This document shows, piece after piece, positions 1 through 7,721 of a DNA stretch of 18,052 nt; positions within the stretch are counted from its first letter, which is position 1, and every line of letters begins with the position of its first letter. A program made the translations under genes and the position numbers. The notes beneath the pieces were generated by a model. It saw nothing but the letters and a program-made list of their open reading frames with translations, was not told the DNA's origin and searched no databases. Origin of the DNA: JACCZZ01 sp044227805. Its GTDB lineage: Bacteria > Bacteroidota > Bacteroidia > Chitinophagales > UBA10324. Where the stretch lies: contig JBGAWA010000096.1 in assembly GCA_044227805.1 (NCBI GenBank), positions 1-18,052 of the forward strand, read 5' to 3'.

Positions 1-804
1 CATTTCATTCACCAACCATTTATTATTCCTGTCAAGAAATAGCTCTATTGCAAATATTCCTACTCCACTCATACAGGCTACTACCTTCATCGCCAGGTCA
101 TTTGCCTTTTTCAGCAAATCCTTTTTGAGAGAAGCCGGGCAGACAAGCCATGTCACCAAGTTGGCGACCGGATCAAATTCCATTTCTACCGGCGGAAAAC
201 AATTCATGTTTCCCTTACTATCTCTTGCCACAATAATGGAAATCTCCTTCTTGCACTCTATGAATGCTTCCAGCACAGATGGTGTATTAAAGGGAATGAT
301 TCCCTGTTTCAACACTTCATCAGCCTGCATCACCCGCACTCCTCTGCCGTCATATCCTTCTTTTCTCGATTTAGCGACAAATTTTTTCCAGCGAAACGCT
401 TTGATCACCGCCGGCCATTCCTTTTCATTGTTGACGAGTTGAAATTGCGCAGTCGGTATTTTATTGTCGCGGTAAAATTGCTTCTGCAATCCTTTGTCCT
501 GCACCATCTGCAGAATCTGTGGTGCCGGAATCAGCGTCTTTCCTTCCTTTTCCAACTCAAAAAGAGGCGCTGTATAGATGTGTTCGATTTCGTAGGTAAG
601 CACATCCGCCACTTCTCCCAATCTCCTGAGCGGTCCGGCTTCAGCAATACTGCCGACGATATGATCATGCGCGATCACGGCAGCAGGACAATTTTTATCA
701 GCATCCACTATAACACATTCAATATTGTAACGCAGCGCTTCTTCAATGAACATGCGGCCGAGTTGTCCACCGCCTATCACTCCTATTACCGGTTTATTTT
801 TCAT
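1..804 (-). CDS. purK: PurK, N5-carboxyaminoimidazole ribonucleotide synthase (3' part missing)
   Basis: PurK uses ATP and bicarbonate to carboxylate aminoimidazole ribonucleotide (AIR) to N5-CAIR in cytoplasmic de novo purine synthesis; PurE then isomerises the product. The reading frame starts at the ATG complementary to 802-804 and stays open for 268 codons to the window edge, so about a third of a roughly 380-residue protein is missing. The N-terminus has the nucleotide-fold motif GVIGGGQLGRM (residues 8-18). An ATP-grasp domain follows, with FVAKSRKEGYDGRGV (YDGRGV where YDGKGQ is common) and GIFAIELFL. The last visible residues WLVNEM sit where the family's NE-APRPHNSG motif begins. No purE is visible next to it; the neighbouring peptidase gene is separated by a terminator. 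Two plus-strand open frames over this gene are shadows. The assignment is from motifs and is quite secure. Confidence 0.93.
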   Translation of the reverse strand, partial: MKNKPVIGVIGGGQLGRMFIEEALRYNIECVIVDADKNCPAAVIAHDHIVGSIAEAGPLRRLGEVADVLTYEIEHIYTAPLFELEKEGKTLIPAPQILQMVQDKGLQKQFYRDNKIPTAQFQLVNNEKEWPAVIKAFRWKKFVAKSRKEGYDGRGVRVMQADEVLKQGIIPFNTPSVLEAFIECKKEISIIVARDSKGNMNCFPPVEMEFDPVANLVTWLVCPASLKKDLLKKANDLAMKVVACMSGVGIFAIELFLDRNNKWLVNEM

Positions 805-871
805 GAGATCACAACGTGTGTGCGCTGTTACAAAGGACGCAAAGGATTTGGAAAGACACAAAGAATACTTT

Positions 872-898
872 TAGTCCGGATTTTTCAAAAGAAAAACC
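872..898. repeat. Imperfect hairpin starting with CCGGATTTTTC
   Basis: GGATTTTTC at 878-886 and GAAAAACC at 891-898 form an inverted repeat with one bulged base around an AAAA loop. The 11-base left flank CCGGATTTTTC recurs at 5583-5593, where it also opens a hairpin. The stretch lies upstream of purK, in a spacer that also holds a run of ctttg/cgtc-like words on the minus strand (about 829-862), a pattern resembling degenerate intergenic repeats of Bacteroidota. Its function is unknown. Confidence 0.4.
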
Positions 899-952
899 TG
901 GGCTTTGTGAACTGTCCACCCGCAACTGAAGCAGCGTGCCCGCACGAGCCAT

Positions 953-985
953 AAAAAAATACATCCCGGCAATGCCGGGATGTAT
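953..985 (-). terminator. Intrinsic terminator of the M13 peptidase gene
   Basis: A perfect inverted repeat, ATACATCCCGGCA (959-971) and TGCCGGGATGTAT (973-985), realistically an 11-bp stem with a 5-base loop. Read on the minus strand it is followed by seven T (959 down to 953, the first overlapping the stem). It lies 86 bases past the peptidase stop codon and before purK, so it should end peptidase transcription and keep purK independent. Confidence 0.85.
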
Positions 986-1071
986 ACGTACTTAATTGCA
1001 ATTGGCAATGCTAACCATTTATAGCATACTGCCGGCTGACGTTGTATCAAACAACCGGCAAAAAGATCATG

Positions 1072-3117
1072 CTACCAAACTTTACCGCGAACCGCTTCGC
1101 TGCGGTACATCTTATCACCTTCCTTAACACCGAAAGCCTGGTAGAATTCAGGCATGTTAGATAGGGTTCCTATCACACGGTATTTCCCGGGTGAATGCGG
1201 ATCCATCACCAGCCGGCGCTTCTGTTCTTCAGGCCTGAATGATCCGGCCCATACCTTTGCAAAACTGATGAAGAAGCGCTGATCAGGCGTCATACCATTA
1301 ATCACCATCGTATCCTGCTTATTGCCGGGTGATGCTTTTTTAAATGCATAATAGGAAATGGTCAAACCACCAAGATCCGCGATATTCTCTCCCTGTGTCA
1401 ATTCGCCATTGATGTAAAAACTGTCAATGGGTGAATAGGTGTTGAATTGTTCGGTGATCAGTTTTGTACGGCTGTCATACTGCTCGCCATCGGTTTTTGT
1501 CCACCAGTCTCTGAGGTTACCTTCCGCGTCATACTGTCGTCCCTGATCATCGAATCCATGCGTCACCTCATGCCCGATCACGGCACCAATGGCACCATAG
1601 TTAACAGCATCATCACCATCAGCGTAGAAGAATGGCGGTTGAAGAATAGCCGCGGGAAAAACAATTTCATTATTGACCGGATTGTAATAAGCATTGACTG
1701 TCTGCGGCGTCATGAGCCACTCCGTTCTGTCTACTTCAGTGCCCAGCTTATTCAGATTCCTGTGTGATTCAAAGGCAATGGCACGCGCTACATTCAGGAT
1801 GAATGGTCCCCTGTCAATCTCCACACTTGAATAATCGCGCCACTTATCAGGATAACCGACCTTGATCATCAGCTTACTCAGTTTTTTCTGCGCATACTGT
1901 TTTGTGCTGTCAGTCATCCAATCCACTTTGGCGATACGCTCACTATAGGATGCAATCAGGTTGCTAATCAGTTCCAGCATGCGCTCTTTAGAAGCCGCGG
2001 AGAAGTTGGACTTCACATACTCTTCACCAACCAATTCACCAAGGCAATAATTTTCAAGATCCTGAATGCGCTTCCACCTTGGGTCAATCTGCTCAATACC
2101 GCGAATTGTTTTGCTGTAAAAATTAAAGTCTTCGGTGGCATATGCCGCGCTGAGATTGGAAGCAGCGCTGTTGATGACATGAAATCTGTAATAAGTTTTC
2201 CAGTCATCAATGGCAGCAGTTTTAAGTGCTTCATTTACCTTCTTGAGGTACAAAGGCTGGCCGATGATCAGCGAATCAAAAGGCTTGAGCTCAAGCGATT
2301 TGAAGTAAACATCCCAGTTAATGGCAGGATATTCCTTTTTCAAATCCGTGACTGCCATTTTATTGTAGGTTGCATAAGGATCGCGCTGTTCAACCCTTGT
2401 CATTGAGGCTTTGGCAAGCCCTGACTCGATATTCAGGATCGTAGCTGCATTTTTTTCCGCGGCAGCCTGGTCATCGCCCAACATCGTAAAATACTTGGTG
2501 ATGTGCCTGGCATACTCCTCTCTGATTTGTTTTGATTTCGCATCAGCGAGGAAATAATAATCGCGGTCGGGCAGGCCTAATCCTGTCTGGTTAAAATAGA
2601 GTATATACTTCTTGCTGTTTTTTTGATCCTGATCCACATAAACACTTAACAATGCTGTGATATTTACCAGGTTGGCCTGCGCAGTAAACCGGATGACGTC
2701 GTCTGCTGATTTAAAGGCAGCAATTGAATCGAACCATGGTTTTAGCGGTGTAATTCCAGCCTGTTCAATCGCCATTGAGTCCATACCGGAAGCAAAAAAA
2801 TCGCCCACCTTTTGTGTGCTGCTTCCTTTTGCAGCATTCTTGTCCGCCGCAGCGGCCTCAAGCACTTTACGCACCTTGCTTTTAACAGAATCATCCACTA
2901 CTTCAAAGGCCCGCCAGGAACTCTCCGTGGCAGGAATAGGATTGGCAGCAATCCATTTTGCATTGACAAACTCATAAAAATCCTGAACAGGATTATAGGT
3001 TGAATCAAAAGTGGTTACGTCAATCGCGGTGTACACTTCAGGCATATCCTTTTTTGAGGGAGTGCATGATGCAAAAAACAGGAACCCTGCAACGGGGGCA
3101 AGCAGTAATTTCTTCAT
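1072..3117 (-). CDS. M13 family zinc metallopeptidase (neprilysin/PepO-like) lipoprotein
   Basis: A 681-residue zinc endopeptidase, a usual length for bacterial M13 enzymes, which cleave peptides outside the cytoplasm. Residues 1-18 are a lipoprotein signal peptide with lipobox FASC and lipidation at Cys18. Residues about 45-440 form the M13 N-terminal domain. The substrate-binding motif NAYYNP is at 475-480, the zinc motif HEVTH at 516-520, and ENIAD at 577-581 gives the third ligand Glu577 and Asp581. A C-terminal DPHSPGKYR block (639-647) supplies the conserved His and Arg of the active site. The protein ends in VW as the family does, but the cysteine that precedes the VW ending in neprilysins is absent (RGKVW). 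It has its own probable promoter box and terminator and so appears monocistronic. The natural substrate cannot be read from the sequence. Confidence 0.95.
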   Translation of the reverse strand: MKKLLLAPVAGFLFFASCTPSKKDMPEVYTAIDVTTFDSTYNPVQDFYEFVNAKWIAANPIPATESSWRAFEVVDDSVKSKVRKVLEAAAADKNAAKGSSTQKVGDFFASGMDSMAIEQAGITPLKPWFDSIAAFKSADDVIRFTAQANLVNITALLSVYVDQDQKNSKKYILYFNQTGLGLPDRDYYFLADAKSKQIREEYARHITKYFTMLGDDQAAAEKNAATILNIESGLAKASMTRVEQRDPYATYNKMAVTDLKKEYPAINWDVYFKSLELKPFDSLIIGQPLYLKKVNEALKTAAIDDWKTYYRFHVINSAASNLSAAYATEDFNFYSKTIRGIEQIDPRWKRIQDLENYCLGELVGEEYVKSNFSAASKERMLELISNLIASYSERIAKVDWMTDSTKQYAQKKLSKLMIKVGYPDKWRDYSSVEIDRGPFILNVARAIAFESHRNLNKLGTEVDRTEWLMTPQTVNAYYNPVNNEIVFPAAILQPPFFYADGDDAVNYGAIGAVIGHEVTHGFDDQGRQYDAEGNLRDWWTKTDGEQYDSRTKLITEQFNTYSPIDSFYINGELTQGENIADLGGLTISYYAFKKASPGNKQDTMVINGMTPDQRFFISFAKVWAGSFRPEEQKRRLVMDPHSPGKYRVIGTLSNMPEFYQAFGVKEGDKMYRSEAVRGKVW

Positions 3118-3483
3118 GAATGATTGGGGGAATTTTAAGATGTCGAAAGAGAATTAATTAAATCAAGGAAATGAGCCGCAGATGGCGGCAATACCGTAAC
3201 CTTTTTTAGCGGCGCAAAGATAACAGTCTTTGCCGTGAATCATAGGTAATCTTCCGATATTTCGGCAAAAGTGCAGGATTGTTCGACATATAATAATTCA
3301 TCGCAGACTTTTGATTTATCGCGGAAGGGGCAGAATGATGTATTTTCGCCTCTCGTATACAGGATTAAATTAATTCAACTCTTTCCATTCATTAAAAAGT
3401 TGCTTTTCACCTCTTCAAATTTGTATTTTTAAACTTAACCTGCTTTCCTAGTTCTCTCAGCTTTCTACCATAAAAATTCAATT
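3118..3483. other. Divergent intergenic region between peptidase and sulfotransferase-like genes
   Basis: This 366-base spacer must hold the promoters of both flanking genes. A clear -7-type box for the peptidase is listed separately. For the plus-strand gene the best candidate is TATTTTCG at 3341-3348, one mismatch from TAnnTTTG, with no convincing -33 element. A small palindrome ccgatatttcgg lies near 3253-3264. No coding frame or RNA gene was recognised. Confidence 0.5.
3215..3222 (-). promoter_or_regulatory. Bacteroidota-type -7 promoter box for the M13 peptidase
   Basis: On the minus strand the sequence reads TATCTTTG, an exact match to the Bacteroidota housekeeping -7 consensus TAnnTTTG, about 98 bases upstream of the peptidase ATG. 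The -33 position has only a weak TATG-like match at an 18-base spacing, so the call rests on the -7 box and its location. Confidence 0.5.
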
Positions 3484-5539
3484 ATGAAATTTATCCTTAC
3501 CCTCTTCATTTACTTCTCATTTTTAGCGGTCGCCTTTGCGCAGTTTAACTACGTTAATCCCATTCCCGGCTCTTCCCATCATCATCCGCAGGCAACCATA
3601 CTGCTTAAAAACGGGGCTTACATTGACCGTAAGTCAGTCATGGAAAACAACCTGGTGGAAATAACCGGTTCAAAGAGTGGTAAACATACCTGGACGGCAC
3701 GACTGTCAGACGATGACAAAACCATCATCATCAAACCGGATATACCATTTGATTTTGGAGAAGTTGTTTCCGTTNNNNATTTCATTCAACTTTGGAATCC
3801 GCAATAAGAATTCTGAAGCGGAAGAAGCCCAGATCAGGCAGGCAAGATGGCAGAATTTTATGGATGAATATGGTTATGATCCTGCTGCAAAGCCGGCGCA
3901 GAAAATCACCTACCCGCTGGATTCAATGCCACCCTATACTGTCAGCATAAACAATAATCCTGCTCCCGGACGCATCTTTTTTACCAATCATGAAGACCAG
4001 TCAGGAGAACAGCCGGGCACCAACTCCTTTTCCACCATTATCGAAAATAATGGTAAAATGATCTGGGCCAGGGATCTCGGGCAGAATGGCCGTGACTTTA
4101 AACTGAACGATAACGGATATCTCTCTTATTTCTCCAGGGACAATGCGCAGTGGATGATACTGGATTCAAATTATTATGTGATTGATTCGGTGCAATGCAA
4201 AAACGGTTATGAGATGTCGACCAATGATCATGATGTTATGATGTATGCCGACGGTCATATCTTTTTATTGGCGTATGATATTATGGTTACGGATCTCACC
4301 GCCTATGGCGGATTGCCGGATGCAAATGTTCAATTCCTAGTGCTACAGGAACTCGACCAGAACAGGGATGTAGTTTTTGAATGGCGCAGTGAAGATCATT
4401 TTCAATTCACGGATGCCAATCAGTATACACCGCTCACTAATCTGAATGTTGACTATGTGCATGGCAATTCCATTGAGCGCGACTTTGATGGTAACATCCT
4501 GATTTCCTGCCGAAATATGGACGAGCTCACCAAGATCAATCATCAAACTGGTGCTATTATCTGGAGAATGGGTGGTGAGAATAATCAATTCACCTTCGTC
4601 AACGATAACAACATTAAACATTTTGCCTCGCAGCACGATCTGCGCCGCTTGCCGAATGGCAACATTATGATCTTTAACAATGGAAACAAAATGACTCCGC
4701 AGATATCAAGCGCAAAAGAATATGCACTGGATGAGACCAATAAAATTGCGACGCTAATCTGGTTCTATGAGCATCCCGATGTGAATGGTATTAAAGTGTA
4801 TGGCGCAGCGACAGGCAATGCACAGCGCCTTCCCAATGGCAATACGCTGATTGATTGGGGACTCGTCGCCAATGGCGTACCCAATCATACGGAGGTTGAT
4901 TACAATAAGAATATAGTGTGGGAAATGAGTTTTGACAGCGCGAATCAAAAAAGTTACCGGATCCATAAATATGACTGGTATCCATGCAGCAGGATTTCAG
5001 GATTTACCATGACAGCCACGCCAAAACCAACTAAAACCACGTTGGCCTGGGGCGCGGCAACCGGTGTAAAAAAATATAAGTTGCAATACCGCCCAATTGG
5101 TACCAACAACTGGATTATTGCGCCGGCGTTAAAAAAGAACAAAATCCAGCTAACCGGCTTGCTGCCATCCACAACATATGAGTGGCAGGTGCAAACGCTA
5201 TGTTCTTTTTCGCCGATGAAGGTTTCAGCCTTTTCGGTGTTAGACACTTTTACTACGCCACCCCAAAAATTGTTGGGTACCGGCATGGCGGACGAAAACC
5301 CGCTATCCCTCTATCCTGTTCCTGCAAGCAACCAGTTGAATATTGCCATAAGTCAGCCTGTCATAGCGGATATCACAATATTTAATATGTTGGGTTCTAT
5401 CATGTACAGCGCTGAAATAAATAATGCAACCGATCCTGTATTGAGCATCAACATAGCGCAATGGCCAGCCGGTACTTATGTAGTGAGACTTGATGAGGGT
5501 AAGCACGCATTTGAAATGAAAAAGTTTGTGAAAGAATAA
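3484..5539 (+). CDS. Secreted arylsulfotransferase-like beta-propeller protein with FN3 domain and T9SS tail (contains an N gap)
   Basis: The protein resembles the arylsulfotransferase (ASST) family, which moves sulfate from one phenol to another through a sulfo-histidine. An N-terminal signal peptide (residues 1-19, ending AFA) leads into a propeller built of repeats such as NGNTLIDWG and NHQTGAIIWRMGG. Counting the gap as zero residues, family-like His and Arg positions are H248 (NDHDV), H325 (VHGNS), H383 and R386 (SQHDLRR) and H467 (NHTEV); these are only candidates for the active site. A fibronectin-III-like domain spans about 4990-5260, and the last 80 residues are a type-A T9SS sorting domain (LYPVPASNQLNI to FEMKKFVKE). 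Four N at 3775-3778 appear to shift the frame: it is +1 before and +2 after. Both frames end and start exactly at the gap borders, so an actual gap length of zero or a multiple of three restores one protein of about 683 residues. The acceptor and donor are unknown, and similar propellers can be non-enzymatic. Confidence 0.8.
3775..3778. other. Assembly gap (four N) inside the sulfotransferase-like gene
   Basis: The preceding codon ends at 3774 and the continuing frame starts at 3779, so four filler bases create an artificial +1 shift. It is best read as an unresolved join rather than a real mutation. Confidence 0.85.
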
Positions 5540-5582
5540 TTTTCTCCTTGTAACGTCCTGAAATAGATGGACAGATTTTAAC

Positions 5583-5606
5583 CCGGATTTTTCAGTGGAA
5601 AAATCC
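5583..5606. repeat. Hairpin GGATTTTTC-AGTG-GAAAAATCC preceded by CC
   Basis: A perfect 9-bp inverted repeat (5585-5593 with 5598-5606) and a 4-base loop. With its CC flank it shares CCGGATTTTTC with the hairpin at 876-886, which suggests a small interspersed element. It starts 44 bases after the sulfotransferase-like stop codon. There is no T-run, so it is not a classical terminator. Confidence 0.5.
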
Positions 5607-5616
5607 CGCTTCGCTG

Positions 5617-5694
5617 CGACTAAGAACTGCTAAGGGTTTGCCCAATTTGTCAAGAAAAGAAAATGTTTCACAAACCCTAAGCAGTTCTACGTCG
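5617..5694. repeat. 24-bp imperfect inverted repeat (21/24) with 30-base spacer
   Basis: The left arm 5617-5640 (core AGAACTGCTAAGGGTTTG) pairs with the right arm 5671-5694 (core CAAACCCTAAGCAGTTCT) with three mismatches, around an A-rich spacer. No coding capacity. It may be a structured 3' UTR or small-RNA hairpin, or a remnant of a miniature inverted-repeat element; no target-site duplication is evident. Confidence 0.6.
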
Positions 5695-5737
5695 GTGTTA
5701 AACCCGTTGCCGCTTTGAACTGCAAAATGTGGGTTTA

Positions 5738-5774
5738 AAAGTCCCTGACTGCCTCGGTGGTCAGGGGCTTTTTT
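5738..5774 (+). terminator. Intrinsic terminator downstream of the sulfotransferase-like gene
   Basis: AAAGTCCCTGAC (5738-5749) pairs with GTCAGGGGCTTT (5760-5771), with one G-T wobble, and is followed by a run of six T (5769-5774). It lies about 200 bases after the stop codon, so the message carries a long structured 3' UTR. Confidence 0.8.
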
Positions 5775-5866
5775 ATTCCTTATTCCGCAGTATAGAAGAG
5801 TAAAGTGGTTTGTACTGACTAATAAATGATGAGGGACTTCAAAACATTACCTTTAATAAAATAAGA

Positions 5867-5883
5867 AAAAGCTCTAAGCTTTT
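5867..5883 (-). terminator. Possible weak terminator of the porU-porV-ispF operon
   Basis: AAAAGCT/AGCTTTT with a 3-base loop. Read on the minus strand it is followed by T-rich sequence (TCTTATTTTATT). It lies 67 bases past the ispF stop codon. The stem is short and AT-rich, so the call is tentative; no better candidate was seen. Confidence 0.3.
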
Positions 5884-5949
5884 ATCAGTCGCAGGTGGCG
5901 GAAAGATTCCAATAAAAATCCAGGAACTAAAAAAAGGGAACACCTTCAT

Positions 5950-6429
5950 TCACACAGATTCAATCAAGGCTACCGCATAAGCGGCAACGCCTTCTTCCCT
6001 GCCAATAAATCCCATTCTTTCATTGGTGGTGGCTTTGATAGCAATATCATCTTCCGGGACAAGCAGCACTTCGGACAGTGCCTTTTTCATGGCTGGAATA
6101 TGAGGATTTATTTTCGGTTGCTCCAAACAGAGTGTTGCATCTATATTGCCCACCTTATATCTCTTTGCCGACAGTTGTTCCATCACATTTTTCAGCAATT
6201 CCCTGCTGTCAATATTTTTATATCGCTGATCATTATCGGGGAAGTGGTAACCAATGTCCCGCAATCCGGCAGCACCCAGCAGGGCATCACAGATAGCATG
6301 AATTAATACATCAGCATCTGAATGACCGGCCAGGCCCCTCGAAAAAGGTACTACCACACCGCCGAGGACAAGTGGCCTTTCAGCCGCGAGTTGATGCACA
6401 TCGAATCCAAATCCGATTCTGACTGACAA
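5950..6429 (-). CDS. ispF: IspF, 2-C-methyl-D-erythritol 2,4-cyclodiphosphate synthase
   Basis: Cytoplasmic zinc enzyme of the MEP isoprenoid pathway; it cyclises CDP-methylerythritol phosphate to MEcPP and releases CMP. At 159 residues it has the length of the E. coli enzyme. Metal ligands are visible as Asp10 and His12 in the GFDVHQL motif and His44. GHSDADV (35-41) and the C-terminal loop KATTNERMGFIGREEG (132-147), which holds the nucleotide-binding threonines, are intact. It lies 50 bases downstream of porV on the same strand and so is probably transcribed with porU and porV, although its role has no evident link to secretion. Confidence 0.97.
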   Translation of the reverse strand: MSVRIGFGFDVHQLAAERPLVLGGVVVPFSRGLAGHSDADVLIHAICDALLGAAGLRDIGYHFPDNDQRYKNIDSRELLKNVMEQLSAKRYKVGNIDATLCLEQPKINPHIPAMKKALSEVLLVPEDDIAIKATTNERMGFIGREEGVAAYAVALIESV

Positions 6430-6479
6430 GGTGTTGGAAAATTAATCCGGTTGGAAAAAAAACTTCAGGTGACAGACAG

Positions 6480-7667
6480 CTATTCGCTGTCTGACGGAGC
6501 TTCTTCAGGCACTTTCTTCATCGCATCAAAGTCGAACAGCAGCGAGAAGCGCAAGGTGTTATCAAGTGGCGTCTTTTGGCTGGATGTTGGAATGAGATAA
6601 GAAAAGTTCAAACCAAAAACATTGTACTTGATACCAAATCCTGCGGTGATATACTGCCGGGCACCTTTTGTAGGGTCTTCGTAGAAAAATCCGGCCCTCA
6701 CTGCAAAAAGTTCGCGATACCAATATTCGGCGCCTGTGGAAATCATGATTTCACGCATCTCTTCCGAGAAACCGCCGGGAGCATCTGTGAAGGAGGTGAA
6801 GATTCCTTCTGCCACACCCAAACTCCGGTATGTGCCGGCGGAATCAGGAGTGGGAACGAGTAATTTATTCAGGTCAAGATTGAACGAGAGTTTATTGTAA
6901 TCATCAAACTGGAAAGTCAGGTCACTTCCAATACCCAGGTTACAGGGCAGGAAGTCTTTGTTTTCTGCAGATTCCGTGTACGTGATTTTATTACCGATAT
7001 TGGCGATCGTCGCGCCGATACTATAGGAGCCTTTTACCTTTCCAAATTTCGCCGGGTGATTATAAATTGTTGAGATATCTGCCTTCACCGCTTTGCCCGC
7101 TTTAATCGGTACATTATTCACGACATAGGATGCCGCGAGATTTGAATACACAAAGCCAAGATTGAGCCCAACACTCAGGTGGTTGGCAAGTTTCCTGGCA
7201 TAACCAAGATCAATCGCAAATTCCTGCGGATTAAAATCCCCTATCACGGTGCCGGTGGTACTGGTGAAGGTGATGCTACCCAACGAAAAATAACGTAATC
7301 CGAAGGCAAGCGCAGAGTTGTCATCCACCTGGTAGTAACCACCAAGAGATGCCAGATAAATATCATTTACCAGCGCTCTCAGCCATGGAGTATAGGTAAC
7401 GCCCAGCGCCAGCTTTTTTGTGGCAAAAGGAATTTTTGCCGTATTCCAAAAAACAGCATTTGCATCGGGTGAAAGGGCAACGCCCACATCACCCATCGCA
7501 CCGGAACGCGCATCAGGCGTAATGCGTAAAAAAGGCACTGCGGTATTGATAACATTCACACGGCCATCCAACGAATCAGCAGCAGTCTGCGCTTTAACAA
7601 CAGCACTAAAAACGGTTACCAGTATTATAAAAGTGCTGGCTGTTCGCAATTGAAAGATCCTTTTCAT
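6480..7667 (-). CDS. porV: PorV (LptO), T9SS outer-membrane shuttle protein
   Basis: PorV is a 14-strand outer-membrane barrel of the type IX secretion system. It accepts cargo with C-terminal sorting domains from the translocon and delivers it to PorU. The start was placed at the ATG complementary to 7665-7667, 15 codons inside the longest frame, because it gives a clean signal peptide (MKRIFQLRTASTFI, ending VVKA, residues 1-26) and a mature start at QTAADS; the protein is then 395 residues. The family hallmark near the N-terminus is clear: FLRITPDARSGAMGDVG followed by DANAVFWNTAK (about residues 46-78). The rest consists of alternating aromatic-rich strands and ends with a typical barrel strand (LRFSLLFDFD) and a short acidic tail. 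It lies 54 bases after porU and 50 before ispF. Confidence 0.93.
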   Translation of the reverse strand: MKRIFQLRTASTFIILVTVFSAVVKAQTAADSLDGRVNVINTAVPFLRITPDARSGAMGDVGVALSPDANAVFWNTAKIPFATKKLALGVTYTPWLRALVNDIYLASLGGYYQVDDNSALAFGLRYFSLGSITFTSTTGTVIGDFNPQEFAIDLGYARKLANHLSVGLNLGFVYSNLAASYVVNNVPIKAGKAVKADISTIYNHPAKFGKVKGSYSIGATIANIGNKITYTESAENKDFLPCNLGIGSDLTFQFDDYNKLSFNLDLNKLLVPTPDSAGTYRSLGVAEGIFTSFTDAPGGFSEEMREIMISTGAEYWYRELFAVRAGFFYEDPTKGARQYITAGFGIKYNVFGLNFSYLIPTSSQKTPLDNTLRFSLLFDFDAMKKVPEEAPSDSE

Positions 7668-7721
7668 CAGGAATTCTACTTGTTTTTTAAGAGTATTAAA
7701 AAAAGCGGGCAAAGTTAAGTT

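Larger units (their letters stand above)
5540..5949. other. Convergent, hairpin-rich intergenic region
   Basis: The 410 bases between the sulfotransferase-like gene and ispF encode no recognisable protein. From left to right they hold a perfect 9-bp hairpin (5585-5606), a large imperfect inverted repeat (5617-5694), a short AAACCC/GGGTTT pair (about 5700 and 5731), a good plus-strand terminator (5738-5774) and a weak AT-rich hairpin facing ispF (5867-5883). The first four all lie within about 190 bases. Confidence 0.6.

Noticed and set aside
125..954. Two overlapping plus-strand open frames (105 and 171 codons)
   Set aside because: They lie largely antisense to purK, whose minus-strand frame is continuous with clear ATP-grasp motifs; the plus-strand translations have no domain or signal.
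3484..3807. Separate 107-residue secreted protein
   Set aside because: It ends only because four N shift the frame; the next frame continues directly from the gap as the same protein.
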